Notes under the pieces: generated by a model
Database searches by the model: none
The model's input: the letters and a program-made list of their open reading frames with translations, nothing else
What the model was told of the DNA's origin: nothing
Part shown: piece after piece, positions 57,701 to 64,000 of the stretch
Numbering within the stretch: position 1 is the first letter of the stretch
How the letters are laid out: each line of letters opens with the position of its first letter
Made by a program: the position numbers and the translations under genes
From: a virus
Strand: one strand, 5' to 3'
Length of the DNA stretch: 64,000 nt
IMG/VR virus record: IMGVR_UViG_3300036774_000066
Coordinates: 62,001-126,000 of that record

Positions 57701-58543
57701 CCGTATCCTATATCTCACCTGAATGTACTTTCCTGTTACTCTGTCAACATAGATAGTTCCAACCACAGAAGGATGTGTCGGGTCAAGAGTCCCGTAAACA
57801 GTTCCACTCACGTAAGGATAGTCTACATTGGTAATTGTTGTCGGAGCAGTATCATCCGGTAAATTACTTGCAGGTCCATACTGAGTATTTCCGTAGTAGA
57901 AAAACTTGGAAGTTGACAAATCTATTCTCTCCCGCCACACTTCCAAAAATGCCATATCCTGTCTTTTACCAAACACAGGAGCATCAGGAAATCTAATAGT
58001 AATATCCGGCCTACTCCCATCAAAAGAATTAGAAGTCAAGACAAGCTGATACCCGTTCACAAGAACAACAACATCTGTACCATTTGACTTAATGCGAACA
58101 CTATTATCTACCAAACCTCCCTTATCACAAACAAGATCACCAGGGGATAGCATACTCTCCAAGTCAGTTCCTACAGTAAATTCCTTTACATCCCCAGTAT
58201 TTCCAGAAAGAAATCCAGAGGCAGCAATACTTCTTCTGTAAAGAGCATCCCTCTCAATAGAAGAAAGACCTCCAAAACTATAATCCACTGTGTCAAGATA
58301 CCCAAGTATGTCATCCACCTTCTTAGCAACAAAAGAGTCACGAGCACCAAGACTCTGAAATACGGGCTTCTCCGCAGGCGCGTACACGGGAGTCGTCGTA
58401 TTCCAATACGATATGTCAAACACCGCATCAGGCTTAAAAGAATCCCCCCAATTCAAGTAAGAATTTGGGTCAGGAGGATTATTCAAGTTGTTCCACGAAG
58501 GAAATCCCAAGTCATCACGAATTTTAGTGATTCCAGTAGCCAT
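54794..58543 (-). CDS. Large adsorption/tail-fibre protein with beta-propeller (1249 aa)
   Basis: The N-terminal 300 residues resemble baseplate-attached adapter parts. Residues about 675-895 contain at least four propeller-like blades built on YKVWVANT...DLYSSTD, YYLFATN...MYVSTDGVNWTG, FKMWFIND...ESADGVVWDN and YKVWLTVSE...GFSTTGIYW. These resemble five-bladed glycosidase (GH32/43-like) or sialidase repeats. Such a protein may recognise or cut host surface sugars. No catalytic triad could be assigned. It is one continuous reading frame. Confidence 0.7.
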   Translation of the reverse strand: MATGITKIRDDLGFPSWNNLNNPPDPNSYLNWGDSFKPDAVFDISYWNTTTPVYAPAEKPVFQSLGARDSFVAKKVDDILGYLDTVDYSFGGLSSIERDALYRRSIAASGFLSGNTGDVKEFTVGTDLESMLSPGDLVCDKGGLVDNSVRIKSNGTDVVVLVNGYQLVLTSNSFDGSRPDITIRFPDAPVFGKRQDMAFLEVWRERIDLSTSKFFYYGNTQYGPASNLPDDTAPTTITNVDYPYVSGTVYGTLDPTHPSVVGTIYVDRVTGKYIQVRYRIRVFSLDFEDSTTNSVIPKNILTNAALFAQGKRSSDSSTANFVIVSSDYGLFAASGDTSLGVGGLAWCIPICFVHRRNQAAFSEANINGGSSRPDLLSFPIIAERDVMDMRHTVTLGTFDWEEVYQKTMKKLMGGSLSTNWYSQYSLPDGVVSTQLDIYGNRHFEGMGIRNSTLAGTQLKYKIITNNGIPAAPDGIRQVWSDAEESQAAICFISDIDDPGNLCIPTGFFEYNQIGHWVKADLQMLPSWNGGAGDHVVFTGMVPKFRWASNGATVNMSWTSLTGAAIQGYVQSGNIGSYEGYSVHSHDGMVGEVYIKFSRGSSFLDRTPVWGKARNFSMTSNGTPLMEAFGYNQYEPLGFDEQTRRIHTFAFISDQIALDGNPTTPVTLPQSEFRPFGSCMRDSDGKYKVWVANTATGGFDLYSSTDLNSFSSPVPCAGLPDCGDMNNVNGISVVKAAVVTMKYYLFATNLLHQLNMYVSTDGVNWTGPTLCTGLTGHGTNIIKACVMFDTGAGTSLPTPRFKMWFINDSDAIVTYAESADGVVWDNIALTPVTDTDILTGSDLPTEISVIMEAECGFGTYKVWLTVSEDYDGSRGYGPKDHLKVLYGFSTTGIYWMMSDIPRWSEDLHYSQYWRKDIPDSACPYLENSDETVNHPYFLTICNIFKDDKVYRTYGIKSYLGNFGSSTVVTSLLCKIVLGMVDRNGSGTSQNAMYQGRGAMDHALRYDDAIGNLPDDTLVFYTEYAPRVHAGGACFTLVGGPWVSESKVVYVPENPVLVSTLGSGYKNMRVIPSRGVINLLDQLNGMFNHPLHNYIARAVIPFDGRAVSAAFPSHEYSLGSAVQFVRAMPCDVYKDRGSLLEYFYSGHFNYDIRHAIAFSFEYLVLQQGIFESNNTAIGQHIHSEAVDFETYFPLGFGDSVFAALFSVSKMSGGQIAIMLSFGDSLPTYRSYSCDAFLSAMVPCGRYLAKMK

Positions 58544-58554
58544 CGGAAAACTCC

Positions 58555-59127
58555 TTATGTATTAGAACCAAAACGAATCTGATGCCAAATGTCAAGGACC
58601 ATCGAATGATTCACAGGGAGAGGGGTTGTCAGCCTCTTGTAAGCCATAATCTCATTTTCTTTACCCTCATACACTGTATCTCGCCAAGCAACAGTAGGAA
58701 ATAAACCTTCCTCTGTAATAACTATACTGGCAGGAGGAACAAACCCCGTTACTTTATACGTTATGAAAGAATCAGGATAGGAAGGCAAAGGAGAAGTATC
58801 TACTGCGGGAAACCCCAACGTAAGACCAGAATACAGCACTTGACCAGCCGGATATAAACCAACAGAAGGAGATTCAAGGTGAGTTCTATTCGGGTCCAAA
58901 GGTTCTGAAGAAAGAGGAGGTAACTTAATTCCAAGACACATGGTACTTATACGTCTTGACGCATAAGTAATAGGATCAGTTGCCATCAAAGCAACATGCC
59001 TTCTCCCACAAAGAGGAATAAAATTCTTCTCTTCAAACAGAAGAGTAGGAGTACCCCGAAAGTCCTTTCTCTCCCACTGAAAAATTCTCAAAAATCCCTC
59101 TATCACACAAAAATCTTCTTGATACAT
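58555..59127 (-). CDS. Hypothetical structural protein (190 aa)
   Basis: ATG at 59127 follows GGGAGCGGCT and gives MYQEDFCVIEGFLRIFQWE; a longer frame overlaps the upstream gene and was rejected. Beta-rich and proline-rich, consistent with a small virion component. It sits between tail protein I-like and fibre genes. Unrecognised. Confidence 0.65.
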   Translation of the reverse strand: MYQEDFCVIEGFLRIFQWERKDFRGTPTLLFEEKNFIPLCGRRHVALMATDPITYASRRISTMCLGIKLPPLSSEPLDPNRTHLESPSVGLYPAGQVLYSGLTLGFPAVDTSPLPSYPDSFITYKVTGFVPPASIVITEEGLFPTVAWRDTVYEGKENEIMAYKRLTTPLPVNHSMVLDIWHQIRFGSNT

Positions 59128-59143
59128 AGCCGCTCCCAGATAA

Positions 59144-61147
59144 TCAATAAGGATAGCCCATGCTCTCGTAAAGTGGCACGGAATGGTCATTATGATCGTA
59201 TATCCACAGTTTATCGGTTTGACAATCGTTGTTATGAAGAACAGACCCACCACCAGCTAAATTAAACCCTGAACCCGCTTGCAACTGAAACTTGCTAAAT
59301 GAGTAACTCTTATCAGGGGCAAGATGATATTCCCCATAAGTATCAACATTCGCAGCACTATTAACTATATGAGAATCAGGAAAAGCATTCCATCCAGACC
59401 CATCATTGTAATATCCTGTTACAACATTACCAACCCTTTTGATTCTTAACTGTACTTCCTTGTAAGGTGTCCAAGTAAACGTAGCAAAAAGAGCGTTTGT
59501 ATTTGTAACCCAAACAAAAACATTCTGTCCAGGGGTAGTATGGCTACCTACACCAACAACAACCCAATCTATGCCAAGTAAATCTATCAATCTCAAAAAG
59601 ATTCCATTGCCAGCAAGAACATTCTGGAAAGCAGACATTTTTATATTGAAGTCAAGTTGAATATCCCCATTGATATTAGAAAAAAGTCTCCAATATACTC
59701 CGTGGTCAACGGCATTTCCAAGAGTAGCACAATAATCACTACTCAAAGGAGGACGTACATCTAACACATACTTACTCAGAAATTCCACATCCCAACCCGA
59801 GTCAATAACACCTCCGTCAAAATCATCCATTTCATACGTTTCCAAGTAAACCCAAGAAGGAGAAGCAGCATGATTATGAAAAGCACACCACCCTCGATGA
59901 GGATAATCCCCTAAACAATCAGGAGGCCAACTGGAACAATAGCTATGGTCATAGTAAGCATCTCTATAAATATCCCATTCAGCAGATGTATGTGTGATAG
60001 AATCACTATGAGTATCAATCGCTAAATGATCGTGCTTCGGAGGAGGACAACACGTACTCCCATGAGTCAAGCAATCTGAAGGCTTCCAAGGAAAGGATTC
60101 TGTAAAGGGACTCGGCTTAATACCCAACGGATCAGTCAAAATATGCAAATAGAATTTTGTAAAATCCTCAGTAATTGGAAAAATATCTCCACACTGGTCC
60201 TTATCACAATCAGGTCCAATAAACTTAACCGCTGCATAAATCTCATACAATATATGCGCCGGAATCACCTCATCAATTCTCTTTACAATATCGTCAAATG
60301 CAGCAGGTATTAAACTGATAAAAAAGGAAAAGTCAGGCTGAATCCTTATCATTGAATCAGGAAAATATACCCACTCATTCACTGGCTTGTGCTTACCAAA
60401 AATATCCTTATTCTCTGCGGGAATATCCCTTGTCCTAACATCTATGTACCTACGATCATTCCTATCATTCTTATTTGACCAGACAAACAGAACAGTAACA
60501 TCTCTTCCAATAGACTCAAAAAGAACCTCATACCCTCGCGGAACACCCTTCAAACGATACCACTGTGTCGCCCATTTTAACTCATTTCTGCGAATACTCT
60601 CAGAGGAAAGAGGAGGAAACACTATCCACGAAGGAGGATCAGTAACAGTTGTAGGAACTATGTGCTTATTCCCATTTATCTGACTCTTATATGTCTCTCC
60701 ATCATAGTAAACCAAACTGTTATAGTGATACTCCGTGTCTTTATCCCATGCACCACCAACAGGAGAAGGAAGTATCAAGTTATCAAAAATAAACTCATAT
60801 CCAATAGTCCTTGCTAAGTAAGTGAGAAAAGAAACAGGTACTTCATCCGGGTCCATCAAAGAAGATAGTCTCTTAATCTCATTTCTCAAACTCTCTACTG
60901 CGTCAACTGTCTGACCATTAGAATCAACAAAGGAAGAAGTACCCTCTAAGAATATCTTTTGTACCAAGAAAAGAATATACCGAATAATACCTCTACCATT
61001 CGGGTCTTCCTTTGGAAAAACAGCAAGAGGATTCATCGGATCAGACGGATTATTTACATCTCCGTCAATATGACGATCTTTTGGCACAGGGGAATCAGCC
61101 CAATCCCCCTGTCCAAAACGCCAAAAATTTCTTCGCGTCCAATCCAT
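59144..61147 (-). CDS. Tail protein I-like baseplate protein with carbohydrate-binding parts (667 aa)
   Basis: Residues about 75-330 resemble P2 gpI-type tail proteins (PVSFLTYLARTIGYEF, then RRNELKWATQWYRLKGVPRG and RIDEVIPAHILYEIY). An insertion near residues 135-175 (YNSLVYYDGETYKSQ, then PSWIV) resembles a CBM5/12-type chitin/sugar-binding module. The C-terminal 240 residues resemble a concanavalin/lectin-like sandwich (DIQLDFNIKMSAFQ, then GNGIFLRLIDLLGID, VVTGYYNDGSGW). It probably links the baseplate to fibres and binds host glycans. Confidence 0.75.
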   Translation of the reverse strand: MDWTRRNFWRFGQGDWADSPVPKDRHIDGDVNNPSDPMNPLAVFPKEDPNGRGIIRYILFLVQKIFLEGTSSFVDSNGQTVDAVESLRNEIKRLSSLMDPDEVPVSFLTYLARTIGYEFIFDNLILPSPVGGAWDKDTEYHYNSLVYYDGETYKSQINGNKHIVPTTVTDPPSWIVFPPLSSESIRRNELKWATQWYRLKGVPRGYEVLFESIGRDVTVLFVWSNKNDRNDRRYIDVRTRDIPAENKDIFGKHKPVNEWVYFPDSMIRIQPDFSFFISLIPAAFDDIVKRIDEVIPAHILYEIYAAVKFIGPDCDKDQCGDIFPITEDFTKFYLHILTDPLGIKPSPFTESFPWKPSDCLTHGSTCCPPPKHDHLAIDTHSDSITHTSAEWDIYRDAYYDHSYCSSWPPDCLGDYPHRGWCAFHNHAASPSWVYLETYEMDDFDGGVIDSGWDVEFLSKYVLDVRPPLSSDYCATLGNAVDHGVYWRLFSNINGDIQLDFNIKMSAFQNVLAGNGIFLRLIDLLGIDWVVVGVGSHTTPGQNVFVWVTNTNALFATFTWTPYKEVQLRIKRVGNVVTGYYNDGSGWNAFPDSHIVNSAANVDTYGEYHLAPDKSYSFSKFQLQAGSGFNLAGGGSVLHNNDCQTDKLWIYDHNDHSVPLYESMGYPY

Positions 61148-61150
61148 AAG

Positions 61151-63187
61151 CTACTCTTGTATGTCAACAGACTTAACGGTCAAAAGTTGATACGCCGCAA
61201 CAGGAACCTCATCTCCATAAGCAATAGAAGGTATAACTCCTGCCCAAAGAGTAAAAGAAATTACTCCGGTAGTTTGACCAATAGCAGTGTAAAGCAAGTG
61301 TTTGTGAAAAGAAAGTCCAGGTACAAAGGTTGCAAACAAGGTATATATCGCTTTTCTTATGTTGTTCTTAACAGTGACACGATCAAACTTCAAATCAACT
61401 ATCAAATTGGAAATAATAATATCAATATAAGAAGGTTGCCCATCCAAAACTTCTGTCTGCACAACAGACATTCCAACATCCCCTTGATACTGTGATCCTA
61501 TGAGATTTCCAGCATTCAAGTAATCTCTCAAGTCATCTAAAAGATTCGGCTTAGACGCATCCGTCGCGGATACATACTGCACCGAGTCAACAATCCCATC
61601 TCCATCTGTATCAAGTTCAACAGGACACCAAATATACACAAGCATCACGTTAGCCATGTACGAAGGATAATAGGTATTCAATAGAAAATCGTATGTTCCT
61701 GCAACAGGAACTCCCCCTGAAACATTCCCAAGAGCATAATGCCCACCTCCCAAATCCTTGAGAGGGACAGTCAAGGGAATCTGGTGATTCAAGTTGTCTG
61801 CGTCATTCTGTGGCCGAATTACAGCAGCCTTACCCGCAGAACCCCAAGAAGGAGAAACGTACTTCAAAGCTAAAGTCAAGATGTCATTCTTTGTGATTGC
61901 CCTCTCTGTAGTCTTAAACCACCCCGGAGCCAGATAACGAATATGATCCAAACTCTCCTTGTCAACACCACCAAAACCTCCTGATGTATTTACATTGTTC
62001 ACTGTGAAAGGAGTTTCAATGGTATTCACATACCCCACCACATTTCCCGAAGCAACTCCTTTAATAACATGATTTCCTGCTACTCCTCCACCTGTGCGAT
62101 AAAACAGAACTACGTCAACAGTAGGTATTGCTCCATGTGTCAATCCATCCCCAAAAGCAATCTTGAGATTCCCCTTTTCCGTAAACTGTATTACGTAAAC
62201 TTGATCTGTCGGCGTAGCAAGATTCAAGGTATTTTTTGATTGCTGTTCCCATCTCGCACCATTCACAAATACAACCCATGAATCTTCAATCACACTCCCC
62301 TGTGAAGAAACAAACTTCTGAAAATCCCCTCCCGGCTCGGGCGTAAAAACATCTGCCTGTGAAGTACCCTCAAGTAAAGCAAGACCGTACACATTCTGAG
62401 CAGAGTCAACAACCCACCAAGGATCACCAACCACATTCGTCGGCTGATGACCTATATTTCCATCTTGTAAACTTCGATAAGTCCCGCCATTGAAAAAACA
62501 AATCTCTCCTGCATGAAAAGTCACACTGGATGTCCAATATAACGGATATTCACCAAGAAAATCACGCAATACCCAATTAAGGTCTTCCGAAACTATGTAC
62601 AAACCACCAACCTGAGTAATAGAAATCTTCTTAGGAACTGTCAAACTTGAATACGGCGCATCACCAGGATTAGGAAAATCCAACAAATTTATAGCAGCAA
62701 ATTTTCCAGTAGAAATTTCTTTCTTTGCAAAGTAAGCCAACTCAAGATTCAGATTATCCACAACAAAACTGGAAGGAGGAACAACAGCATGAGTTGTTGT
62801 GTCAAAATAAGCTCCCCGTAATTCCAAAACTTGACCAGAAGGAATCACAGGAACTCCACGTACAGGTACTCTTGCTGCCACAGGAGCAGTTGGTGTATAT
62901 CCAAGCAAATTCGTAATATGAAGCATCCCACGGTAACGCTCCACTACGTCAATAAAGCTATTATTCGCAACCTTATCCATGTTAAAGGAAAGAACGTCAG
63001 ACAAATAAGAAATCAAATCCATATAAGCAACACCAATATTCGATTCAAACAAATCATTCCAAAAAGGAGTGTCATGCGCCTGTACCCATGTACGCAATGC
63101 CTCTTTCATCAAGGAGAAATCCCTTGACGAATAACGCACCTCTTCCAAAGGCTTAAATATCTCTTGGACTAAAGGAGAAATTGCCAT
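61151..63187 (-). CDS. Baseplate J / gp6-like wedge protein
   Basis: 678 residues. The N-terminal stretch (YMDLISYLSDVLSFNMDKV, then GYTPTAPVAARVPVRG) and the middle part (ITKNDILTLALKYVSP) are typical of baseplate J/gp6 proteins, which form the wedge of contractile tails. An insertion near residues 218-262 with VTFHAGEICFFNGGTYRS and PWWVVD resembles a CBM5/12-type module. It follows the gp25-like gene, the usual order in myoviruses. Confidence 0.88.
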   Translation of the reverse strand: MAISPLVQEIFKPLEEVRYSSRDFSLMKEALRTWVQAHDTPFWNDLFESNIGVAYMDLISYLSDVLSFNMDKVANNSFIDVVERYRGMLHITNLLGYTPTAPVAARVPVRGVPVIPSGQVLELRGAYFDTTTHAVVPPSSFVVDNLNLELAYFAKKEISTGKFAAINLLDFPNPGDAPYSSLTVPKKISITQVGGLYIVSEDLNWVLRDFLGEYPLYWTSSVTFHAGEICFFNGGTYRSLQDGNIGHQPTNVVGDPWWVVDSAQNVYGLALLEGTSQADVFTPEPGGDFQKFVSSQGSVIEDSWVVFVNGARWEQQSKNTLNLATPTDQVYVIQFTEKGNLKIAFGDGLTHGAIPTVDVVLFYRTGGGVAGNHVIKGVASGNVVGYVNTIETPFTVNNVNTSGGFGGVDKESLDHIRYLAPGWFKTTERAITKNDILTLALKYVSPSWGSAGKAAVIRPQNDADNLNHQIPLTVPLKDLGGGHYALGNVSGGVPVAGTYDFLLNTYYPSYMANVMLVYIWCPVELDTDGDGIVDSVQYVSATDASKPNLLDDLRDYLNAGNLIGSQYQGDVGMSVVQTEVLDGQPSYIDIIISNLIVDLKFDRVTVKNNIRKAIYTLFATFVPGLSFHKHLLYTAIGQTTGVISFTLWAGVIPSIAYGDEVPVAAYQLLTVKSVDIQE

Positions 63188-63191
63188 AGTA

Positions 63192-63725
63192 TCATCCTAC
63201 GTTTGAAACAATCCTCAATGACCCAACCGCCGCTTTTTGTGCCTGTAAATACAAATCAACTGGCAAACCTGATTCTATAATAGTGTAGTTATGGTGTATC
63301 GCAACATCAGACCCACTTGAAAAAACATTGATAGACAACAGGTTAATCCGTGGTTCCCATGTCCGTATCGCATCTGTCATGTAAACAACAATCTCTGCCC
63401 TTAGTACAGCGTCGTTAGGCTCAAAGAGAATATCTAAGAAATGTGATCCAAAGAGAGGCTGCATCAACCTTCCACCTACTCTCGTCGTGTAAATCATCAA
63501 AATGGAAGCCTTGACAAGTTCATTCGTACACTTCACACCAAGGCGACCGTCTTTTCTTGGAGCGGTAGGAACTGCGGCACCCTTCCACCTACACCCAAAC
63601 TGCTGTAACACAGGAGGAGGAGCATACCCTTGTATCTCTTTCGGAATAGCAGGATTAGCTGTCCACGCATGAGGATCAGTAAGTTGCGTCTGGTAAAGTT
63701 CTGTCTCAAAAGGAATGTTAGCCAT
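63192..63725 (-). CDS. gp25/GpW-like baseplate wedge protein
   Basis: The 177-residue protein has the gp25 core: ILMIYTTRVGGRLMQPLFGS near residue 75, LDILFEPND, and AIRTWEPRINLLSINVF near residue 120. These proteins are lysozyme-like-fold baseplate wedge parts conserved from phage P2 and T4 to type VI secretion systems. The call marks the phage as one with a contractile tail. Confidence 0.92.
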   Translation of the reverse strand: MANIPFETELYQTQLTDPHAWTANPAIPKEIQGYAPPPVLQQFGCRWKGAAVPTAPRKDGRLGVKCTNELVKASILMIYTTRVGGRLMQPLFGSHFLDILFEPNDAVLRAEIVVYMTDAIRTWEPRINLLSINVFSSGSDVAIHHNYTIIESGLPVDLYLQAQKAAVGSLRIVSNVG

Positions 63726-63739
63726 AACATTAAGTCTAT

Positions 63740-64000
63740 CTATGCAATCGGAATTTCTCTTGCCCCTTCTTGCTTCTTAACAGAGGAAAGCATCGGCGGA
63801 GGTTTATCATATACCCATGTCCATCCGTAAATATCCGTTGCAGGTAATCCCTGTCCACCACTACCGCTTCCTTTGTCAAGATGCTTCTTTGAGTTAAACT
63901 CCATCAATAAATTCTGATACTTAGTCACAGTTGGGTCTTGTGAAGTGGATGCCTGCCTCTTATCATCCTCCGATTGCCCGGAAAGACTGTATGCAAAATA
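63740..64000 (-). CDS. Structural protein, C-terminal 86 residues only
   Basis: The frame is open from the right edge of the window to the stop at 63740. The visible part contains YFAYSLSGQSEDDKRQA and a glycine-rich GSGSGGQGLPATDIYGWTW, ending REIPIA. A GTG at 63928 is internal and not the real start. Probably a baseplate or spike component by position. Unrecognised. Confidence 0.6.
   Translation of the reverse strand, partial: YFAYSLSGQSEDDKRQASTSQDPTVTKYQNLLMEFNSKKHLDKGSGSGGQGLPATDIYGWTWVYDKPPPMLSSVKKQEGAREIPIA

Noticed and set aside
1-64000. CRISPR array, insertion sequence, tRNA, integrase or attachment site
   Set aside because: I saw no regularly spaced repeats, no transposase or integrase motifs and no tRNA T-arm consensus on either strand while reading; a computed search would be needed to exclude them fully.

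Overview
The window looks like part of a large, strictly lytic, tailed bacteriophage genome with a contractile tail. Essentially every gene lies on the minus strand. Genes are packed tightly, with stop/start overlaps of the TGATG or ATGA type and GGAGG-like ribosome binding sites. There is no integrase, no tRNA, no rRNA and no CRISPR array that I can recognise. All calls come from reading the sequence and recognising motifs; no database search was run. The host cannot be named. Strong Shine-Dalgarno sites, consensus sigma70-type promoters and a GH108-type lysin fit a Gram-negative host.

Layout in the direction of transcription (right to left). 64000-53598: virion assembly and adsorption genes, comprising the tail of an unknown structural gene, a gp25-like baseplate wedge protein, a baseplate J/gp6-like protein, a tail protein I-like protein with lectin-like parts, a small structural protein, a 1249-residue adsorption protein with a beta-propeller, and a further structural protein. 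53544-43352: core replication genes, comprising a 5'-3' exonuclease, acetyltransferase, HAD phosphatase, SNF2-type helicase, a possible helicase loader, DnaB-like helicase, the zinc-finger half of a primase and a family A DNA polymerase. 43348-23165: a long accessory region of small genes, many with zinc-ribbon cysteines. Among them are OsmC-like, GroES-like, papain-like protease, prepilin-like, KTSC, TSCPD, class 3 lipase, DUF932, HNH nuclease and Rossmann methyltransferase-like proteins. This region also carries four near-identical sigma70-like promoters, several terminators and a structured RNA candidate. 23148-14821: ATP-dependent DNA ligase, a secreted protein, DUF4326 protein, XRE regulator, sigma factor, GH108 lysin, DUF3820 protein, clamp-loader-like subunit, uracil-DNA glycosylase, RRM protein and HU-like protein. 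14668-1: recombination and repair, comprising a probable ssDNA-binding protein, RuvC-like nuclease, RecA, a Rad50 homologue split into two genes with a thymidylate kinase between them, Mre11/SbcD, a sliding-clamp-like protein, a very large radical SAM protein, a Nudix hydrolase and the Toprim half of the primase.

How the genes fit together: DnaB-like helicase, split primase, PolA, clamp and clamp-loader-like proteins, ligase and 5'-3' exonuclease make a nearly complete replisome. RecA, Rad50/Mre11, the RuvC-like protein and the ssDNA-binding candidate make a recombination-dependent replication set. The sigma factor, XRE protein and two promoter types suggest timed expression. Accessory enzymes probably serve host takeover or modification.

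The most unusual points are the split Rad50, the split primase with parts about 45 kb apart, a type IV prepilin-like protein next to a structured RNA, a 931-residue radical SAM protein with unusual cysteine spacing, a zinc-finger GroES-like protein, a papain-like protease and a thymidylate kinase lacking its P-loop lysine.
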